Shown here piece by piece: positions 1-11,689 of a DNA stretch of 64,000 nucleotides (positions are counted from its first letter, which is position 1; each line of letters begins with the position of its first letter). A program made the position numbers and the translations under genes. Source of the DNA: Cryptomeria japonica (taxonomy: Eukaryota; Streptophyta; Pinopsida; Cupressales; Cupressaceae). The stretch spans positions 232,988,396-233,052,395 of the forward strand of contig NC_081406.1 of assembly GCF_030272615.1 (NCBI RefSeq), in the 5' to 3' direction. The notes below the pieces were generated by a model that saw only the letters and a list, made by a program, of their open reading frames with translations, made no database searches and had not been told where the DNA came from.

Positions 1-80
1 CATAAAAAAAATTTATCTCCTGTCATATGATGTGATCATCCACTATCAATTACCCATTCATTATTGTCTTCAACTTTTGA
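1..80 (-). pseudogene. copia protease remnant, target of E1
   Basis: Read on the minus strand this scrap encodes the copia protease signature: acidic residues, then WVIDSG, a stop in place of the usual Cys, then SHHMTGD. The reading frame ends near position 80, where the E1 LTR begins, so E1 appears to have inserted into the protease region of another minus-strand copia copy. Only about 26 codons are in the window. The family cannot be assigned; the motif itself is clear. Confidence 0.6.
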
Positions 81-1497
81 TGAATAATTATGAATCACTT
101 AGTACCAAACCGGTACCGAGAGGGGGGGGGTGAATCAGTACAGATAAAAACTTTCTTAGAACCAGTTTGACTGCTGGTAAATAGTAACACCGGTTTAAAT
201 CCAGGCACTACTGGTACCACACAGTGAGAGTATGAAAGACATAAACCGGTAAACACTTAGATCTCTACACAATCTAAGATATCATTTCCACTTCACCCGT
301 ATACATAAACAAGTAATATATCATCAGAAATATAATGATTGCCGGTTCAATGTGCCTTACCACTTGACAAAAAATATTAAAGCATCACATGAAAAGCATC
401 ACACATGACACACAGATTTTTCACGTGGAAGGCCAACTGGAAAAAAACCACGATGGGGATGAATACCCACAAGCTGTTCTTTGAACTCTTTTGAATTCCG
501 CTCTGTTAGGAGCCTAGTCCAGTTAAAGACTTTTACAATAGGTTCTGCTAGGAACCAATCCTGCTAGGGATCACTCGGTTAAGGGATGGCTAAATACCTG
601 GTTAAAGGTTAGAACCCTGTTAAAGGTTACCTCGCAAGAGGATTTGAAGAACTCATTGAATCGAGTCACCCTATTAAAGGATTTACACAAAAGCCTGTTA
701 AAGCTACCCAGTTAAGGGATTTTCCAACTGCTGAAATGGTTAGAAGTCAACAGGTAATACACTGATCTGATAACAACACTTAATGCCAAGGCAGATCCAC
801 TTTAGCTCCTTTTCTTTTGCAATCACACTCTGCAGGTATCAATACACTTCTCCAGTCTAGCAAGAATCAAGTATCTCTTCACTTGGATATACACATAGCA
901 TTTGCCAACAACAAAAAAATGAAAAACAACATCGACCTTATAGGAAACAGATAGGTTGGTAGCATAAACCTTAAACCCTTAACATTTAGGTTTAACAATT
1001 CAATCGGTTCAATCCTGACCGTTAATCATACTGCATTGAATATAATAGTCTTGAACATATCTCGAGACATTCTCCAATGTTCATTATTTGCCGCTTCAGG
1101 AATTAGATAACCCATCATGCACTCTCCACTATTTACAGAGACTTTGCACATTCTCGAGGTAGATAGGATCAATCTTCACGGAAGATCCTCAAGGAAATCT
1201 TTCATGCACACAAGGCCGACATGGCAACACTATCTAGTCTTCATTACAATGCTAACTCATAACAAGATGTCATTAGTTGAATCACACAGGCTTGGAATGC
1301 ATCAACCGGTAGTTATGATAAATGAAACCCCGATAGAAAACTTCCCATATACCGGTTCACATTATCATACTGGTTCTCACATATACCAATTCACAATATC
1401 ATACCGGTTCCCTTGCTAGTTTGCTTACTTCAATATATTGACATCAATGACAACATAAAATATCATCATGTCATCAAATTCTAGACATATGCCAACA
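81..1497 (-). repeat. 3' LTR of copia element E1
   Basis: The right edge is firm: on the minus strand the LTR starts TGTTGGCATATG directly after a polypurine tract. It contains the hallmarks shared by the other LTRs here: palindrome TTGACATCAATGACAA (1438-1453), a G-run (C-run on the element strand) with TGAATCAG near 121-138, and a fold-back GTGGTTTTT / TTCCACGT segment around 415-455. The left edge is approximate (TG at 81 or 91), because the neighbour is another copia fragment. The partner 5' LTR is missing, so no target duplication can be read. Confidence 0.75.
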
Positions 1498-1625
1498 ATC
1501 TCCCCCTTTGGCATTGATGGCAATATACAAATATATCTCTCTGCTTCACATCTTCTCCCCCTTTGACAACAATTCCAAAGTGAGGGCACAAACAACTATG
1601 TTCCACTATGCTGCTCCCCCTAAGG
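1498..1625 (-). promoter_or_regulatory. multiple polypurine tracts of E1
   Basis: Read on the minus strand, purine tracts of the type AAAGGGGGAGATT lie next to the LTR (1498-1510), at 1553-1565 and near 1612-1622. They are expected to prime plus-strand DNA synthesis. The LTR-proximal tract abuts palindrome TTGGCATTGATGGCAA at 1508-1523. Several tracts ahead of the 3' LTR is a known trait of the Sirevirus copia lineage. Confidence 0.65.
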
Positions 1626-1701
1626 AGTAGCATCCTTCAACACACCAATCTCGAAAAAATATTTATCAATGCAATACCTAACTGATGTGGAGCACACACC
1701 T

Positions 1702-2526
1702 TTAGTTCACCTCTTGAAGGGGAATCACCCCTAATTCACCTCCTAAATAGGTAAATGCAGCCTTCAATAGAGGCTTGGTGAATATGTCTGCTAACTGCTC
1801 CTTACTGGAAACATGGTCCAATACAACCTCTTTGTTTTGAACCTTCTCCCTCAAGAAATGATACTTGAGCTCGAAGTGCTTGGTTCTAGCATGTAAAACT
1901 AGATTCTTGGAAATGTTAATTGTACTTGTGTTGTCAAAAAATATGCTTACCGGTTCAAATACAGGAACTTTGAAGCCACTTAATACATGCTTCATCCAAA
2001 TTATCTAGTTGCAGTTCATAAATGCTGCAACATATTCCACTTCTATTGTAGACTGAGAGATACAACTCTGCTTCTTACTCATCCATGAGACCAGTCTACC
2101 ACCAAGAAAGAATGCACCACCGGTTGTGATTTTCCGTTCATCCACATTATCAGCCCAATCAGCATTTGTAAACACTTTCAGGTTGAAATCATTATTGTAT
2201 GGATACCATAATCCATAGTCAATAGTCCCCTTCAGATATGTAAGAATCCACTTGACTGCTACCAAGTGGGATTCTCTTGGACTTTTCTGGAACCATGCAA
2301 TAATTCCTACTACATGTGCAATGTTCAGTCTGCTATGTACTACATAGTGCAACTTACCAATCATTGATTGGTATTCCTTCTCATTCACCAATGTTGAGTC
2401 ATCCTCTTTTGATAGTTTACAACCAGTCACCATCGGTGTACCAACTAGTTTGCTGTCTTCCATGCCAAAGGTCTTCAACACCTCTTTGACATACTTGGAC
2501 TGAGTGATAAAGATACCATCTTTCAT
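1702..2526 (-). pseudogene. E1 RT C-terminus and RNase H
   Basis: Minus-strand continuation of the E1 polyprotein: the RT connection (ITQSKYVKEVLKTFGM), a YRSMIGKL-type segment (here YQSMIGKLHYV), an RNase H domain with TNADWAD, and the C-terminal end KEQLADIFTKPL followed by LGVIPL. RNase H cuts the RNA of the RNA-DNA hybrid in the cytoplasmic particle. A stop near 1996-2004, at a position normally Gln, breaks the frame, and a second stop near 2527-2535 separates it from RT. The C-terminal end is complete; the element is dead. Confidence 0.85.
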
Positions 2527-3415
2527 TTGTTGAATTTATAGTCCAATGAAGAACTTAATCTCCCCTATAAGTGACATCTCAAATTCCTTCTTCATCTCAT
2601 GTGCAAAGTCATGACTCTTTTTGTCATCTCCACCAAAAATTATGTCATCAACAAGTACCTCACAGATCAAAATCTGATCTCCTTCTGACCTCAGATAGAT
2701 ATTGCTATCTTCACTTGTTCTTTCAAATCCAATCTTCACAAGATGGGAGTGTAAGCATTCATACCATGCTCTAGGTGCCTGCTTCAATCCATACAGGGCT
2801 TTATGTAGCCTACACACCATGTCGTTGTCTTCTGATAGGGCAAACCCATCTAGTTGCTCTATATACACCTCCTCTTCAAGTATTCCATTCAGAAATGCAG
2901 ATTTTACATCCATTTGATATACTTTGAATCCCTTGACCGCTGCATAAGCAAGAAGCATATGAACTCCTTCCAATCTAGCTACTGGAGCAAAGGTTTCTCC
3001 ATAGTCTTCTCCTTCTTCTTGAGCATATCCCTTACACACCAGTCTAGCTTTGTTTCTTGCCACTATGCTATCTTCATTCAGCTTATTTCTAAAAACCCAT
3101 TTGGTGCTAATGACATTTTTATGCTCAGGTCTGGGTACCAAAGACCATGTACCATTCTTTTCTATCTGGTCAAGTTCCTCTTCCATTGCCTTGATCCAGT
3201 CTTCATCATTATGTACCTCTTTAAATTTTTTAGGCTCAAATTCAGAGATCATGCAAGAATTTTCTCTGACCTTTCTTCTTGTAAGAATTCATGCATCCTT
3301 GTCTCCTATGATCTACCTTGGATCATGATTCAACTTTACATACCTAGGAATGATCTTAGCTGTTTCCTCTTGCTTTTCTTCTTCATCCTCATCTTCATCA
3401 GCATCAGCATCTACT
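2527..3415 (-). pseudogene. E1 integrase tail and reverse transcriptase (5'-truncated)
   Basis: Minus strand. An acidic linker (DADEDEDEEE) and a RYVKLNHDPR segment lead into the classic copia RT N-terminus: [18 protein letters not shown], then [43 protein letters not shown] and the catalytic box [11 protein letters not shown]. The frame is open apart from one short break near 3250-3300. Sequence upstream of the linker (integrase, protease, gag, 5' LTR) is gone; at 3415/3416 it abuts an RT fragment in the opposite orientation. The family is clear; only half of pol remains. Confidence 0.88.
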
Positions 3416-3938
3416 AAGGGTAGTGTTGATAGTAATTTATATTATAAAATCACTAATGATGATATGCTGATTATTGAAGTATTTGTTGATGACATTATTT
3501 TTGGAGGTGAAGATATGTTATGCATGGAATTTTCTAAGAATATGGAGAAAGAATTTGAAATGTCTATGGTTGGAGAGATGAAATTTTTCTTAGGTTTGCA
3601 GATTACTCAGACTGATAAAGGTATTTTCATCTATCAAACTAAGTATGCTAAGGAATTGTTGAAGAAATTTGGTATGGGAGAATTTAAACCATTAAGTACT
3701 CCTATGGTTACAAGTGAGAAATTGACAAGAAAAGATGTTTCTGCACCGGTAAATCCTACAAGATACAAATCTATGATTGGAGGTCTGCTTTATTTGACTA
3801 GGACTAGTCCTGACATAATGAATGTTGTTTGTAATGTGTCAAGATTTCAAAGTGATCCTAGAGAAAATCATGAGTATGCGTTGAAAATGATTTTTAGATA
3901 CTTGCAAGGTACATCAGAATATGGTTTGTGGTACCCTT
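3416..3938 (+). pseudogene. inverted copia RT fragment, B-like
   Basis: A plus-strand RT piece starting abruptly in the fingers/palm: VDSNLYYKITNDDM, catalytic [11 protein letters not shown], then [48 protein letters not shown] and RYLQGTSEYGLWYP. It resembles element B (54290-54780) much more than E1. There is no stop inside. It is truncated on the left by the inverted junction with E1 and on the right, just after GLWYP, by the solo LTR. The ATG-initiated reading that starts upstream runs through the antisense of E1 and is not a natural protein start. Confidence 0.85.
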
Positions 3939-5144
3939 TGTTAGATAGTTAAAATAACTAGAAGAAAACTGAGAAGGGGGGGGGGGGTGAATCAGTTGTC
4001 ACATACCAAAACCATTAGCAATTAAAACATTAATACTAAAACCCAAAACATTAATACCAGAATAGCAGTTAAACAAATTAAGAATAAACAACAATCACAA
4101 AATTAATATCATCCACATGACACCAAGATTTATAAGTGGAAAACCTGATAAAGGAAAAAACCATGATGGGAAGCCTACTCATAGTCAGATAATACTTCTG
4201 CAGTAAGTATGTGAATTAGATTTGAGGGTCTTGCACTTGTAGGAAGGCCAACAACCTAGAGCGCACTGCTCATCACAAAAGGAGTCTCACTGACTACATA
4301 GAAATTTAGACTACGATCTGTAAAAGTGTTGAACTGCAAAAGACAACATCTCCTATGCCTAAGTACAGTTTCAGTTAAGCTCAATACCAAAGGAATAAAT
4401 CCTCTACAGAAACCCAATTTGATCTCCAATGATCGACCAAATCTTCTACCTAAATGATATTACACTATTTGCACATTACATATCTATTTCACATTCCTAT
4501 GACTAAACATGATGATCTACAATGAGATCTTATATTATATATACAAACCCTTGACCATAAACAATTAGGTCGGCCACAAGACAACAAACCAATTACATAA
4601 TTACAAACCATGTTGGCCTTAGACCAAACAAATAATATCCAACACATAAGACATCCCAGAAACACATCGAGAGGTCCAGTCCACACGTTTCAATAAATCC
4701 GGTCCATAACCTAGATCAACCAAGACCTAATATAGGTCCACACGCTAAAGCAATGATCTCCATCTACCAAGTCTCGAACATGATCACTATTAGCATCTTG
4801 AAACTCCACTAGAAGTTGCACCAACACCACTTATGCAATTCATCAAAAGCTCTACCGGTGAAACCCTTGCCGGAACCAAAAACCAGGCTTCTAAGCAAAC
4901 TGGATAGCATCTGATCACCAGACCAAAACCAACTTACTGAATATGAACATTACTATCATGAACAAGCCAATTACATAACCAAATCATACCGGAGCCTACT
5001 AGATCATGTCGGATCCAAACCAACTAGAAACTACTCAACCTACTGGGACTGAAAGGGTGCCGACAAAGCATCCAAGTAGCTAGCATTGGCATCAATGACA
5101 AAACATCAATGCAACACATAATCAATTCCTCCAACTGCCCAACA
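3939..5144 (-). repeat. solo LTR, copia type
   Basis: It begins TGTTAGATAG and ends GCCCAACA. Inside are a G-run (3976-3987), the segment with GTGGAAAACC and AAAAAACCATGATGGG around 4130-4170, and palindrome TTGGCATCAATGACAA at 5086-5101, all in the order seen in the other minus-oriented LTRs. Flanking 5-mers are CCCTT (3934-3938) and ACCTT (5145-5149), which agree at four of five positions and look like an aged target duplication. No internal region or second LTR is present, so unequal recombination between LTRs probably left this copy. The family differs from A to F. Confidence 0.75.
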
Positions 5145-5174
5145 ACCTTAATATTGTTAATTATCAAAATAAAA
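5145..5174. other. short AT-rich spacer
   Basis: Thirty AT-rich bases between the solo LTR and the tandem triplication. They do not clearly continue the RT frame that the solo LTR interrupted. Nothing else is recognisable. Confidence 0.4.
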
Positions 5175-6704
5175 TAGTGAATCTATAACTTCTTTTTTAA
5201 TTCATAAATAGAAGTATTGTTTCTATAACTAGAATGAGCTTCCTTGACAATAGTTAAGAGTTTCCTACCATATTTTCAATGCATCCAATATTATTACTTA
5301 ATACCAAGCTTATTAATTCAACTAGTTACATAGTTGCCTTCCATAAAAGTATGCCCTATTTGTATTTGGGTGAAATTATATAAAGTAGATTTGTTGCTTT
5401 CAGTCACACTTCTTATCTTCCAAGGAGGAACTTTACAGTTATATAAAATGTCAATTTTGAATTTGGAATACCCTTCATTTTCTACTTTTTGATATCTATT
5501 TCCTTTGATTATGGATGGGGAGGTTAACCAAAGAGAGCTGCTACCTTGTTTAAGGGCAGTCAGATGTTGTCCTAGTTGGCTTCATGCTTTGTTCATGTTG
5601 TCTTCTAATCAATTTAGACACCTAAGCTCTCTAGGAGTGCTCCCAATCCAGATGTGGTCATTGATTGCTCAAGCATGGTTGAGATAGTGAATCTATAACT
5701 TCTTTTTTAATTCATAAATAGAAGTATTGTTTCTATAACTAGAATGAGCTTCCTTGACAATAGTTAAGAGTTTCCTACCATATTTCCAATGCATCCAATA
5801 TTATTACTTAATACCAAGCTTATTAATTTAATTAGTTACATAGTTGCCTTCCATAAAAGTATGCCCTATTTGTATTTGGGTGAAATTATATAAAGTAGAT
5901 TTGTTTCTTTCAGTCACACTTCTTATCTTCCAAGGAGGAACTTCACAATTATATAAAATGTCAATTTTGAATTTGGAATACCCTTCATTTTCTACTTCTT
6001 GATATCTATTTCCTTTGATTATGGATGGGGAGGTTAACCAAAGAGAGCTGCTACCTTGTTTAAGGGCAGTCAGATGTTGTCCTAGTTGGCTTCATGCTTT
6101 GTTCATGTTGTCTTCTAATCAATTTAGACACCTAAGCTCTCTAGGAGTGCTCCCAATCCAGATGTGGTCATTGATTGCTCAAGCATGGTTGAGATAGTGA
6201 ATCTATAACTTCTTTTCTAATTCATAAATAGAAGTATTGTTTCTATAACTAGAATGAACTTCCTTGAGAATAGTTAAGAGTTTCCTACCATATTTCCAAT
6301 GCATCCAATATTATTAATTAATACCAAGCTTATTAATTTAATTAGTTACATAGTTGCCTTCCATAAAAGTATGCCCTATTTGTATTTGGGTGAAATTATA
6401 TAAAGTAGATTTGTTGCTTTCAGTCACACTTCTTATCTTCCAAGGAGGAACTTCACAATTATATAAAATGTCAATTTTGAATTTGGAATACCCTTCATTT
6501 TCTACTTCTTGATATCTATTTCCTTTGATTACTGATGGGGAGGTTAATCAAAGAGAGTTGATACCTTGTTTAAGGGTAGTTAGGTGTTGTCCTAGTTGGC
6601 TTCATGCTTTGTTCATGTTGTCTTCTAATCAATTTAGACACCTAAGCTCTCTAGGAGTGCCCCCAATCCAGATGTGCTCACTGATTGCTCAAGCATGGTT
6701 GAGA
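5175..6704. repeat. 510-bp tandem triplication across a gypsy LTR junction
   Basis: Three head-to-tail units of exactly 510 bp: 5175-5684, 5685-6194 and 6195-6704. Each starts TAGTGAATCTATAAC and ends CAAGCATGGTTGAGA. The first 358 bp or so are AT-rich flank DNA and the last 170 bp or so are the terminal part of the gypsy LTR, which continues intact only after unit 3. The array must therefore have formed after the gypsy insertion. Units 1 and 2 share bases that unit 3 lacks (ATTATGGATGGGG rather than ATTACTGATGGGG), so they look like the more recent duplicates. The repeated 60-codon frames inside (from 5505, 6015 and 6525) are by-products, not genes. Confidence 0.93.
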
Positions 6705-8102
6705 TTCACCAGGGTAAATCCAACCTTACAATCTAAACCTCCTAACAAGTGCTTACAAAGGTTGTAGCAGGTGTTTGTGTTATTTTACAAAGTCAATCAA
6801 TTGGTTTTGAGTGAGGGTTTCATTTTTTTCCCCATCACTCCTTCCTTTTCCTACTTTCTAGGCCTGGTAGCCCTAGAGCCCCAATTAGCCCTACCTAACC
6901 GGTTTTTTGTGGATTTTCTTCCAACTTCTCCAAAAAACCACACAAAATCTTTGTTGATCAGAATACCCTTTTGGAAGTACTTTCCAACTTCTAAATTTAG
7001 GAATCTCAGTCTGACCGTATAGGTATGAAAACTGAGAAACTCTTGTTTTAGGTGGTTTTAGGCTTGTTTTGGTATTTTTCCAAGGGTTAGGTGTCTTCCT
7101 TGATCTTCCACACCTTCAAATTCATACATATATTCTTACACACATCACTTTTTTATCCCAAACACTTTGCAACTCCAACCCTTCTCATTCCCGCAAACAC
7201 TTGCTAATCTCATTCAGTTCCTAATCAAACTATGACTGAGCTCGCCTAGGATATGATGCTCATTGGCCTTTCAATGATCTCCAAAGGAAAATAAGAGAGA
7301 TATAAACTGTAAAAAGGTTCCATGGCTTGATTCCCAAGGGTTATTGAGAATAAATCAAAGGACTTCAAGCTGGAACCATGTTTGGGCCTCTCAAACCCTT
7401 ACTCAGGCTCAGAGCTTACAAAATTGGAAACTCAATTCAAACCTTCAAATAAAATAATAAAATTTCTTCCTGAGCACTAAAAGAACATGTACAAAACAAA
7501 AATTAGGGTACAACAATGCAATCAATCCATTAAGTATGAATTGTTGCTCTAATTCTTGACAAAATGCAATGTAAAACTTCAAAAATGGTCTCAAAATGTA
7601 TTCCAATCTAATTGAGGCATTAAAACACCTCATTAAATTGATTCTCCAAGGTTTTATATTCCATTTTTGTCCTAAATAACTCTTCATTGGTTCCCTAACC
7701 ATCCCTTTGCACAAAAATGCAAAAAGTTGCTCAACGTTGCAAAAAGTTGTCAAGCAACTTTGACAATTTTTGCCAAAAAGTGCATTTTTGCAATGCATGC
7801 TTAATTTTCTCCTCCAAACCATCTAAGATGACTAAAAACTATTAAATTTACATGTCCCAATGCCAAAAAAATTCTATTCAAGGCATTTTTCATCAAAATG
7901 CAAGATTTTGCCATTTCAGGCTTACAAGGGCTTACAAGCCAAAATTGAGAAAATGCATTGTCCTAGGGACATTAAACCTAAAAAGCACTAAAAAAAATAA
8001 AAGAGACCTAAAAGAATACTCTTATTTACCACTCCAAACAAAACTATGAACAAACACACCAAAATGTAGAAACTGGACTCAAAACTAGGTGCTCTTGTAC
8101 CA
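6533..8102 (-). repeat. 3' LTR of the gypsy element
   Basis: It matches 12729-14247 over its whole length, with scattered substitutions and small indels. Its ends are TGATGGGG and TGTACCA on the plus strand. Its first 172 bp also occur in the upstream tandem units. Short open frames inside have no coding support. Confidence 0.92.
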
Positions 8103-8120
8103 TACTCCCCCAAAGAAAAG
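8103..8120 (-). promoter_or_regulatory. gypsy polypurine tract
   Basis: On the minus strand the tract CTTTTCTTTGGGGGAGTA ends exactly where the 3' LTR begins (TGGTACAAG). This is the expected primer for plus-strand synthesis, and its place fixes the inner LTR edge. Confidence 0.75.
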
Positions 8121-9580
8121 AAGTCAAGCGACTCCTTGAGGCAACAAAGAAAATGGAACTCCATGCTTAGAGAATTTTTCCTCAGGTATCCATGTAGCCT
8201 CTAATGTTGGAAGGTGTTTCCATTTGACCAAGTGCTCCATGTAGGTGGTATGCCTTATTTTCTTCAAAATTCTTGAATCTAACACCTTCTCAGCTTGTGG
8301 AATGGGTGCAACTGGTAAGGGTAGGTATGAGAGTGCTTGAGAGACTTCTAAAACTCTACTATATTATGCTAGAAGTGTTCCCTTATACTACACCAGATCT
8401 GCTACATTGAAGGTTTGTGATAAAGCCATATCATCGGGTAAGTATACCTTGTATGCATTGTTGCCATACTCGACCAAAACTTTTCAAGGACCTACTCTCC
8501 TCATCTCAAGCTTACTAGGGACACCTTTCTGAAGTATTTTCTTGTTCAAATGAACCATCACAACATCACCAACAATAAATTGGATATCTTTCCTTTTCTC
8601 ATCCACAGGTTGTCTTTGATCTTTTGAGTAGTGTCCAATAGGGCTGTCCTAACCTACTCATGAACCTCTTGCATTGATTGGACCATGTCCAAGGCATGTC
8701 CACTCTGGTGTCCCATCTTTCCCACATCTCTGAGCTCCAAAAATCCTCTTGGATGAATACCATACACCACCTCAAAAGGACTTTTACCAGTGGACCTATT
8801 CACACTATCATTGTAAGCAAACTCAGCTTGATGGATGATTTGATCCCAAGCTTGACCATACTCTTTTGTAAGGCATCTAAGTATATTCCCAAGTGTTCTA
8901 TTGACCACCTCATTTTGACCATCTGTTTAGGAGTGATAGGCTGAGCTGAAAGACAAATTAGTACCTAATCTTTGCCACAAAGTCTTCCAAAAATGACCAA
9001 TAAACTTTGCATCCCTATCTGACACAATGCTGATAGGTAAACCATGAATCCTAATAACTTCTTTGAAAAATAGGTGAGCAATATGGCTAGCATCATGAGT
9101 GACCTTTCATGGAATAAAATGTGACATCTTACTAAACCTATCTACCACAACATAGATGCTATCAGAACCTGATTTGGTTTTGGGCAAACCAACGACAAAG
9201 TCCCTACTTACACACTCCCATGGCCAGTTGGGAATAGGTATGGGCTGATAAAGACCAGCATTGGAAGATGTACCCTTAGCTATTTTAAAAACCACACATT
9301 GCTCCACATATCTTCTGATAACTCTTTGCAACTTAGGCCAAAAGTAGAATCTTTGGACAAGTTCCAAAGTCTTGTTCAAACCAAAATGTCCACTCAAGCA
9401 TCCATTATGCTTCTTTTGCATCAAGGTTTCCCTCATAGACCCTCTAGGAACACATAGCTTCCCTCCTTTGAATAAAACACCATCTTGCAAGGTGTAATAT
9501 GCATACTCCCTGTGGAAATGGTTTCCAAACCCTTTGCAAACCTTGTAGGCAACAACAAAATCTTCATCTTCTTCATACAA
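8121..9580 (-). pseudogene. gypsy integrase with chromodomain-like C-terminus
   Basis: Minus strand. The zinc-binding HHCC region is at about 9300-9430 (HNGCLSGHFGLNKTLELV, then CVVF, where the last Cys is lost). The DDE core follows: SRDFVVGLPKT (first Asp), VSDRDAKF (second Asp), then TDGQNEVVNRTLG (Glu). After it come FAYNDSVNRSTGKSPFEVVYG and, near 8160-8240, HLVKWKHLPTLEATWIPEE, which resembles the C-terminal chromodomain of chromoviruses. Chromoviral integrases use this domain to choose chromatin targets. Several stops and frameshifts, for example between 8908 and 9107, prevent expression. Confidence 0.85.
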
Positions 9581-9706
9581 ATTCTTGAAGCTATCGACTC
9601 TAATGCTTTTGAGCTATACTTCTGGCACTACTAGTAACCTCCTACTCAATGCATCAACTACCTTATTACATTGTCCTTTCTTGTGCTTGATGGTAAAGGT
9701 ATATGA

Positions 9707-10294
9707 CTATAAATACTCTACCCATTTAATATGCCTATGGTTTAACTTTTCTTGTAAATTAAGAAAACTAAGAGCTTGATTATCAGTGTAAACCACAAAT
9801 TCCTTAGGTAGCAAATAATGCCTCCAATTCCTAAGTGATTGGACAAGTGCATATAATTCCAAATCATAAGAGGAACACTTTTTCTTTGCATCATTGAGTT
9901 TCTCATAGAAGAAGGCAACTGGTCTATTGTCTTGACTCAAAACTGCTCCAACTACTATGTTGCTTGTAGCACATTCAATTGTGAAGAGTTTGTCAAAACT
10001 TGGTAGGATAAGTGCTGGTTGAGTAGCCACCTTTTTCTTTAAGATTTAAAAACCTCTTTGGGCTTCCATTTTCCATACAAACTTGGTTCTTACACCTCCC
10101 TTGATTGTCTCAAGCATGGGTGCACATATTTCACTGAACCCTCTGATGAACTTTCTATAAAATTGAGCCAAGCCATGGAAACTTCTCACTTCACTTGCTA
10201 TCCTAGGTGTAGGCCGACTGATTATGGCTTCCACCTTAGAGGTATCCATCTTCAAATCACCTCTTGAGACTACAAACCCAAGATATGCCAATTC
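9707..10294 (-). pseudogene. gypsy RT connection and RNase H
   Basis: Minus strand. It starts with the connection [20 protein letters not shown], continues with [15 protein letters not shown], then the RNase H part with GAVLSQDNRPVAFFYEKL, SSYDLELYALVQSLRNWRHY and the VVYTDNQALSFL motif, where the Asp is catalytic. It removes template RNA during reverse transcription. A stop and shift near 10031-10045 divides it. Order and motifs are typical of Ty3/gypsy. Confidence 0.85.
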
Positions 10295-10933
10295 CTATTT
10301 CATAAACTCACATTTCTCCAAATTGATGGTTAGTTGTTCATCACAAAGTTTACTCAAGACAATTTCTATATGCTTAAGATGCTCATCTTTAAACTTGCTA
10401 AAAATTAAGATGTCATCTAAGTAAACTACAACAAATTTACCAATGTAGTCCTTGAGTACTTCATTCATGAGTCTCATGAATCTGCTAGGGGCATTTGTGA
10501 ACCCAAATGGCATAACAAGCCATTCATAAAGTCCTTCAATAATCTTGAAGGTTGTCTTCCATTCATCACCCTCCTTTATTCTAATTTGGTGGTAACCACT
10601 CTTAAGATCTATCTTAGTGAAGTATTCAGCACCTCCCAAACAATCCATCAAGTCTTCAATCCTTGGGATGGGAAACCTATATTTGATAGTAATCTGGTTT
10701 ATGGCTCTAGAGTCGGTGCAAAGTCTCCAAGTACCTCCCTTCTTTGGATCCAAAATGGTGGGTACTGCACATGGGCTGATGCTCTTCCTGATTAGACCAT
10801 TATAAAAGAGTTCTTGTATTTGCTTGGCTATCTCCTTGTTTTGATTTGGTGTTATCTTATAATCTTCCTTATTGGATAAATAAGCTCTGGGTATAAATTC
10901 TATTTGATGACTTTTGGCATGTTGAGGAGGCAA
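10295..10933 (-). pseudogene. gypsy reverse transcriptase
   Basis: Minus strand, 212 codons without a stop. Motifs in order: YKITPNQNKEIAKQIQEL, AVPTILDPKKGGTWRLCTD, YRFPIPRIEDLMDCLGGA, KIDLKSGYHQIRIKEGDEW, MPFGFTNAPSRFMRLMN and the catalytic VVVYLDDILIFS (Tyr-Leu-Asp-Asp at 10412-10423). This is a near-complete Ty3/gypsy RT palm. It follows the protease on the same strand and leads into RNase H. The domain itself is in good state, but its neighbours are broken. Confidence 0.93.
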
Positions 10934-11155
10934 TGTAGCTAGTGTTCCATCACTAATGATGTCTTCAAACTGATTTAGAACCTATTACACTTCTTTAGAA
11001 ATTCTCTCCTTCTTCTCCTTGTTTTCCTCTTTAGGATTCACAACAATGGCAAACCCCACTCCTTCTCCCTCCTTGAGTGTGTTGATGAACTCTTTCTCAC
11101 CAACCAACAATAGATTAGGACCTTTGGATCTGCTCTCTACTTGATCTCCTATGGA

Positions 11156-11515
11156 CTAGATTTTGTTGGTGGTTCCATCTTTTTGGAAGGTATAGGCATT
11201 CTTCTCTCCATGGTGTATTGCCTTTCTGTCAAATTGCCATGGCCTACCTAGGAGAAGGTGGAAAGCATCCATGTGTAAGATATCACATAAGATTATGTCT
11301 TTGTAACCTCCAATGGTGAACTCAACCCAAGTTTGTTCATTTACAAGAACATGTTGCCCCTTCTTGAGCCATGTAACTCTGTAGTGATCACCATGTGAAA
11401 TTCTTGGAAAATTGAGCTTACTCACCGCTTCCTCTAACACTATGTTGTCTGTGGATCCTGAATCCACTACCACTCTACATACCTTTCCCATGATCTTACA
11501 TTTTATTCTAAACAA
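11156..11515 (-). pseudogene. gypsy aspartic protease
   Basis: Minus strand, 119 codons. The active-site motif VVVDSGSTDNIV is at about residues 15-26, and the second conserved segment LHMDAFHLLLGRPWQFDRKA near residues 83-100 is the usual (I)LLGRPW hallmark of gypsy proteases. It would mature the Gag-Pol polyprotein within the particle. The linker to RT (10934-11155) is broken by stops. The identification is firm. Confidence 0.88.
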
Positions 11516-11689
11516 GGATCTCCTTTAGCTAGGTTCCTCCTTAACTAGTTTTTTGATCAAGACTCTCCTTATCATGAGGTTCTCTCCAACCTCTTAATCC
11601 AAACTTACTTCTAATGCTTTCATGTTTGCTGCATCCTCTTGAACATAATTCACTATCCTTTCACCTCCTTGGGATGTTGAAGACTTCTC

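Noticed and set aside
2571-3417. Overlapping plus-strand ORFs over the E1 pol
   Set aside because: Shadows of the minus-strand RT, with Ser/Phe-rich low-complexity composition.
3350-3952. 200-codon ORF running through the E1/RT junction
   Set aside because: Its first 22 or so codons are the antisense of the E1 acidic linker (Ser-rich); only the RT part is real. It is a by-product of the rearrangement.
5175-6704. Possible CRISPR-like or satellite array
   Set aside because: Three long 510-bp units without spacers, in plant DNA; explained by tandem duplication of an LTR junction.
5505-6767. Three near-identical 60-80-codon ORFs in tandem
   Set aside because: They lie in the repeated gypsy LTR end and only reflect the 510-bp triplication; no coding signature.
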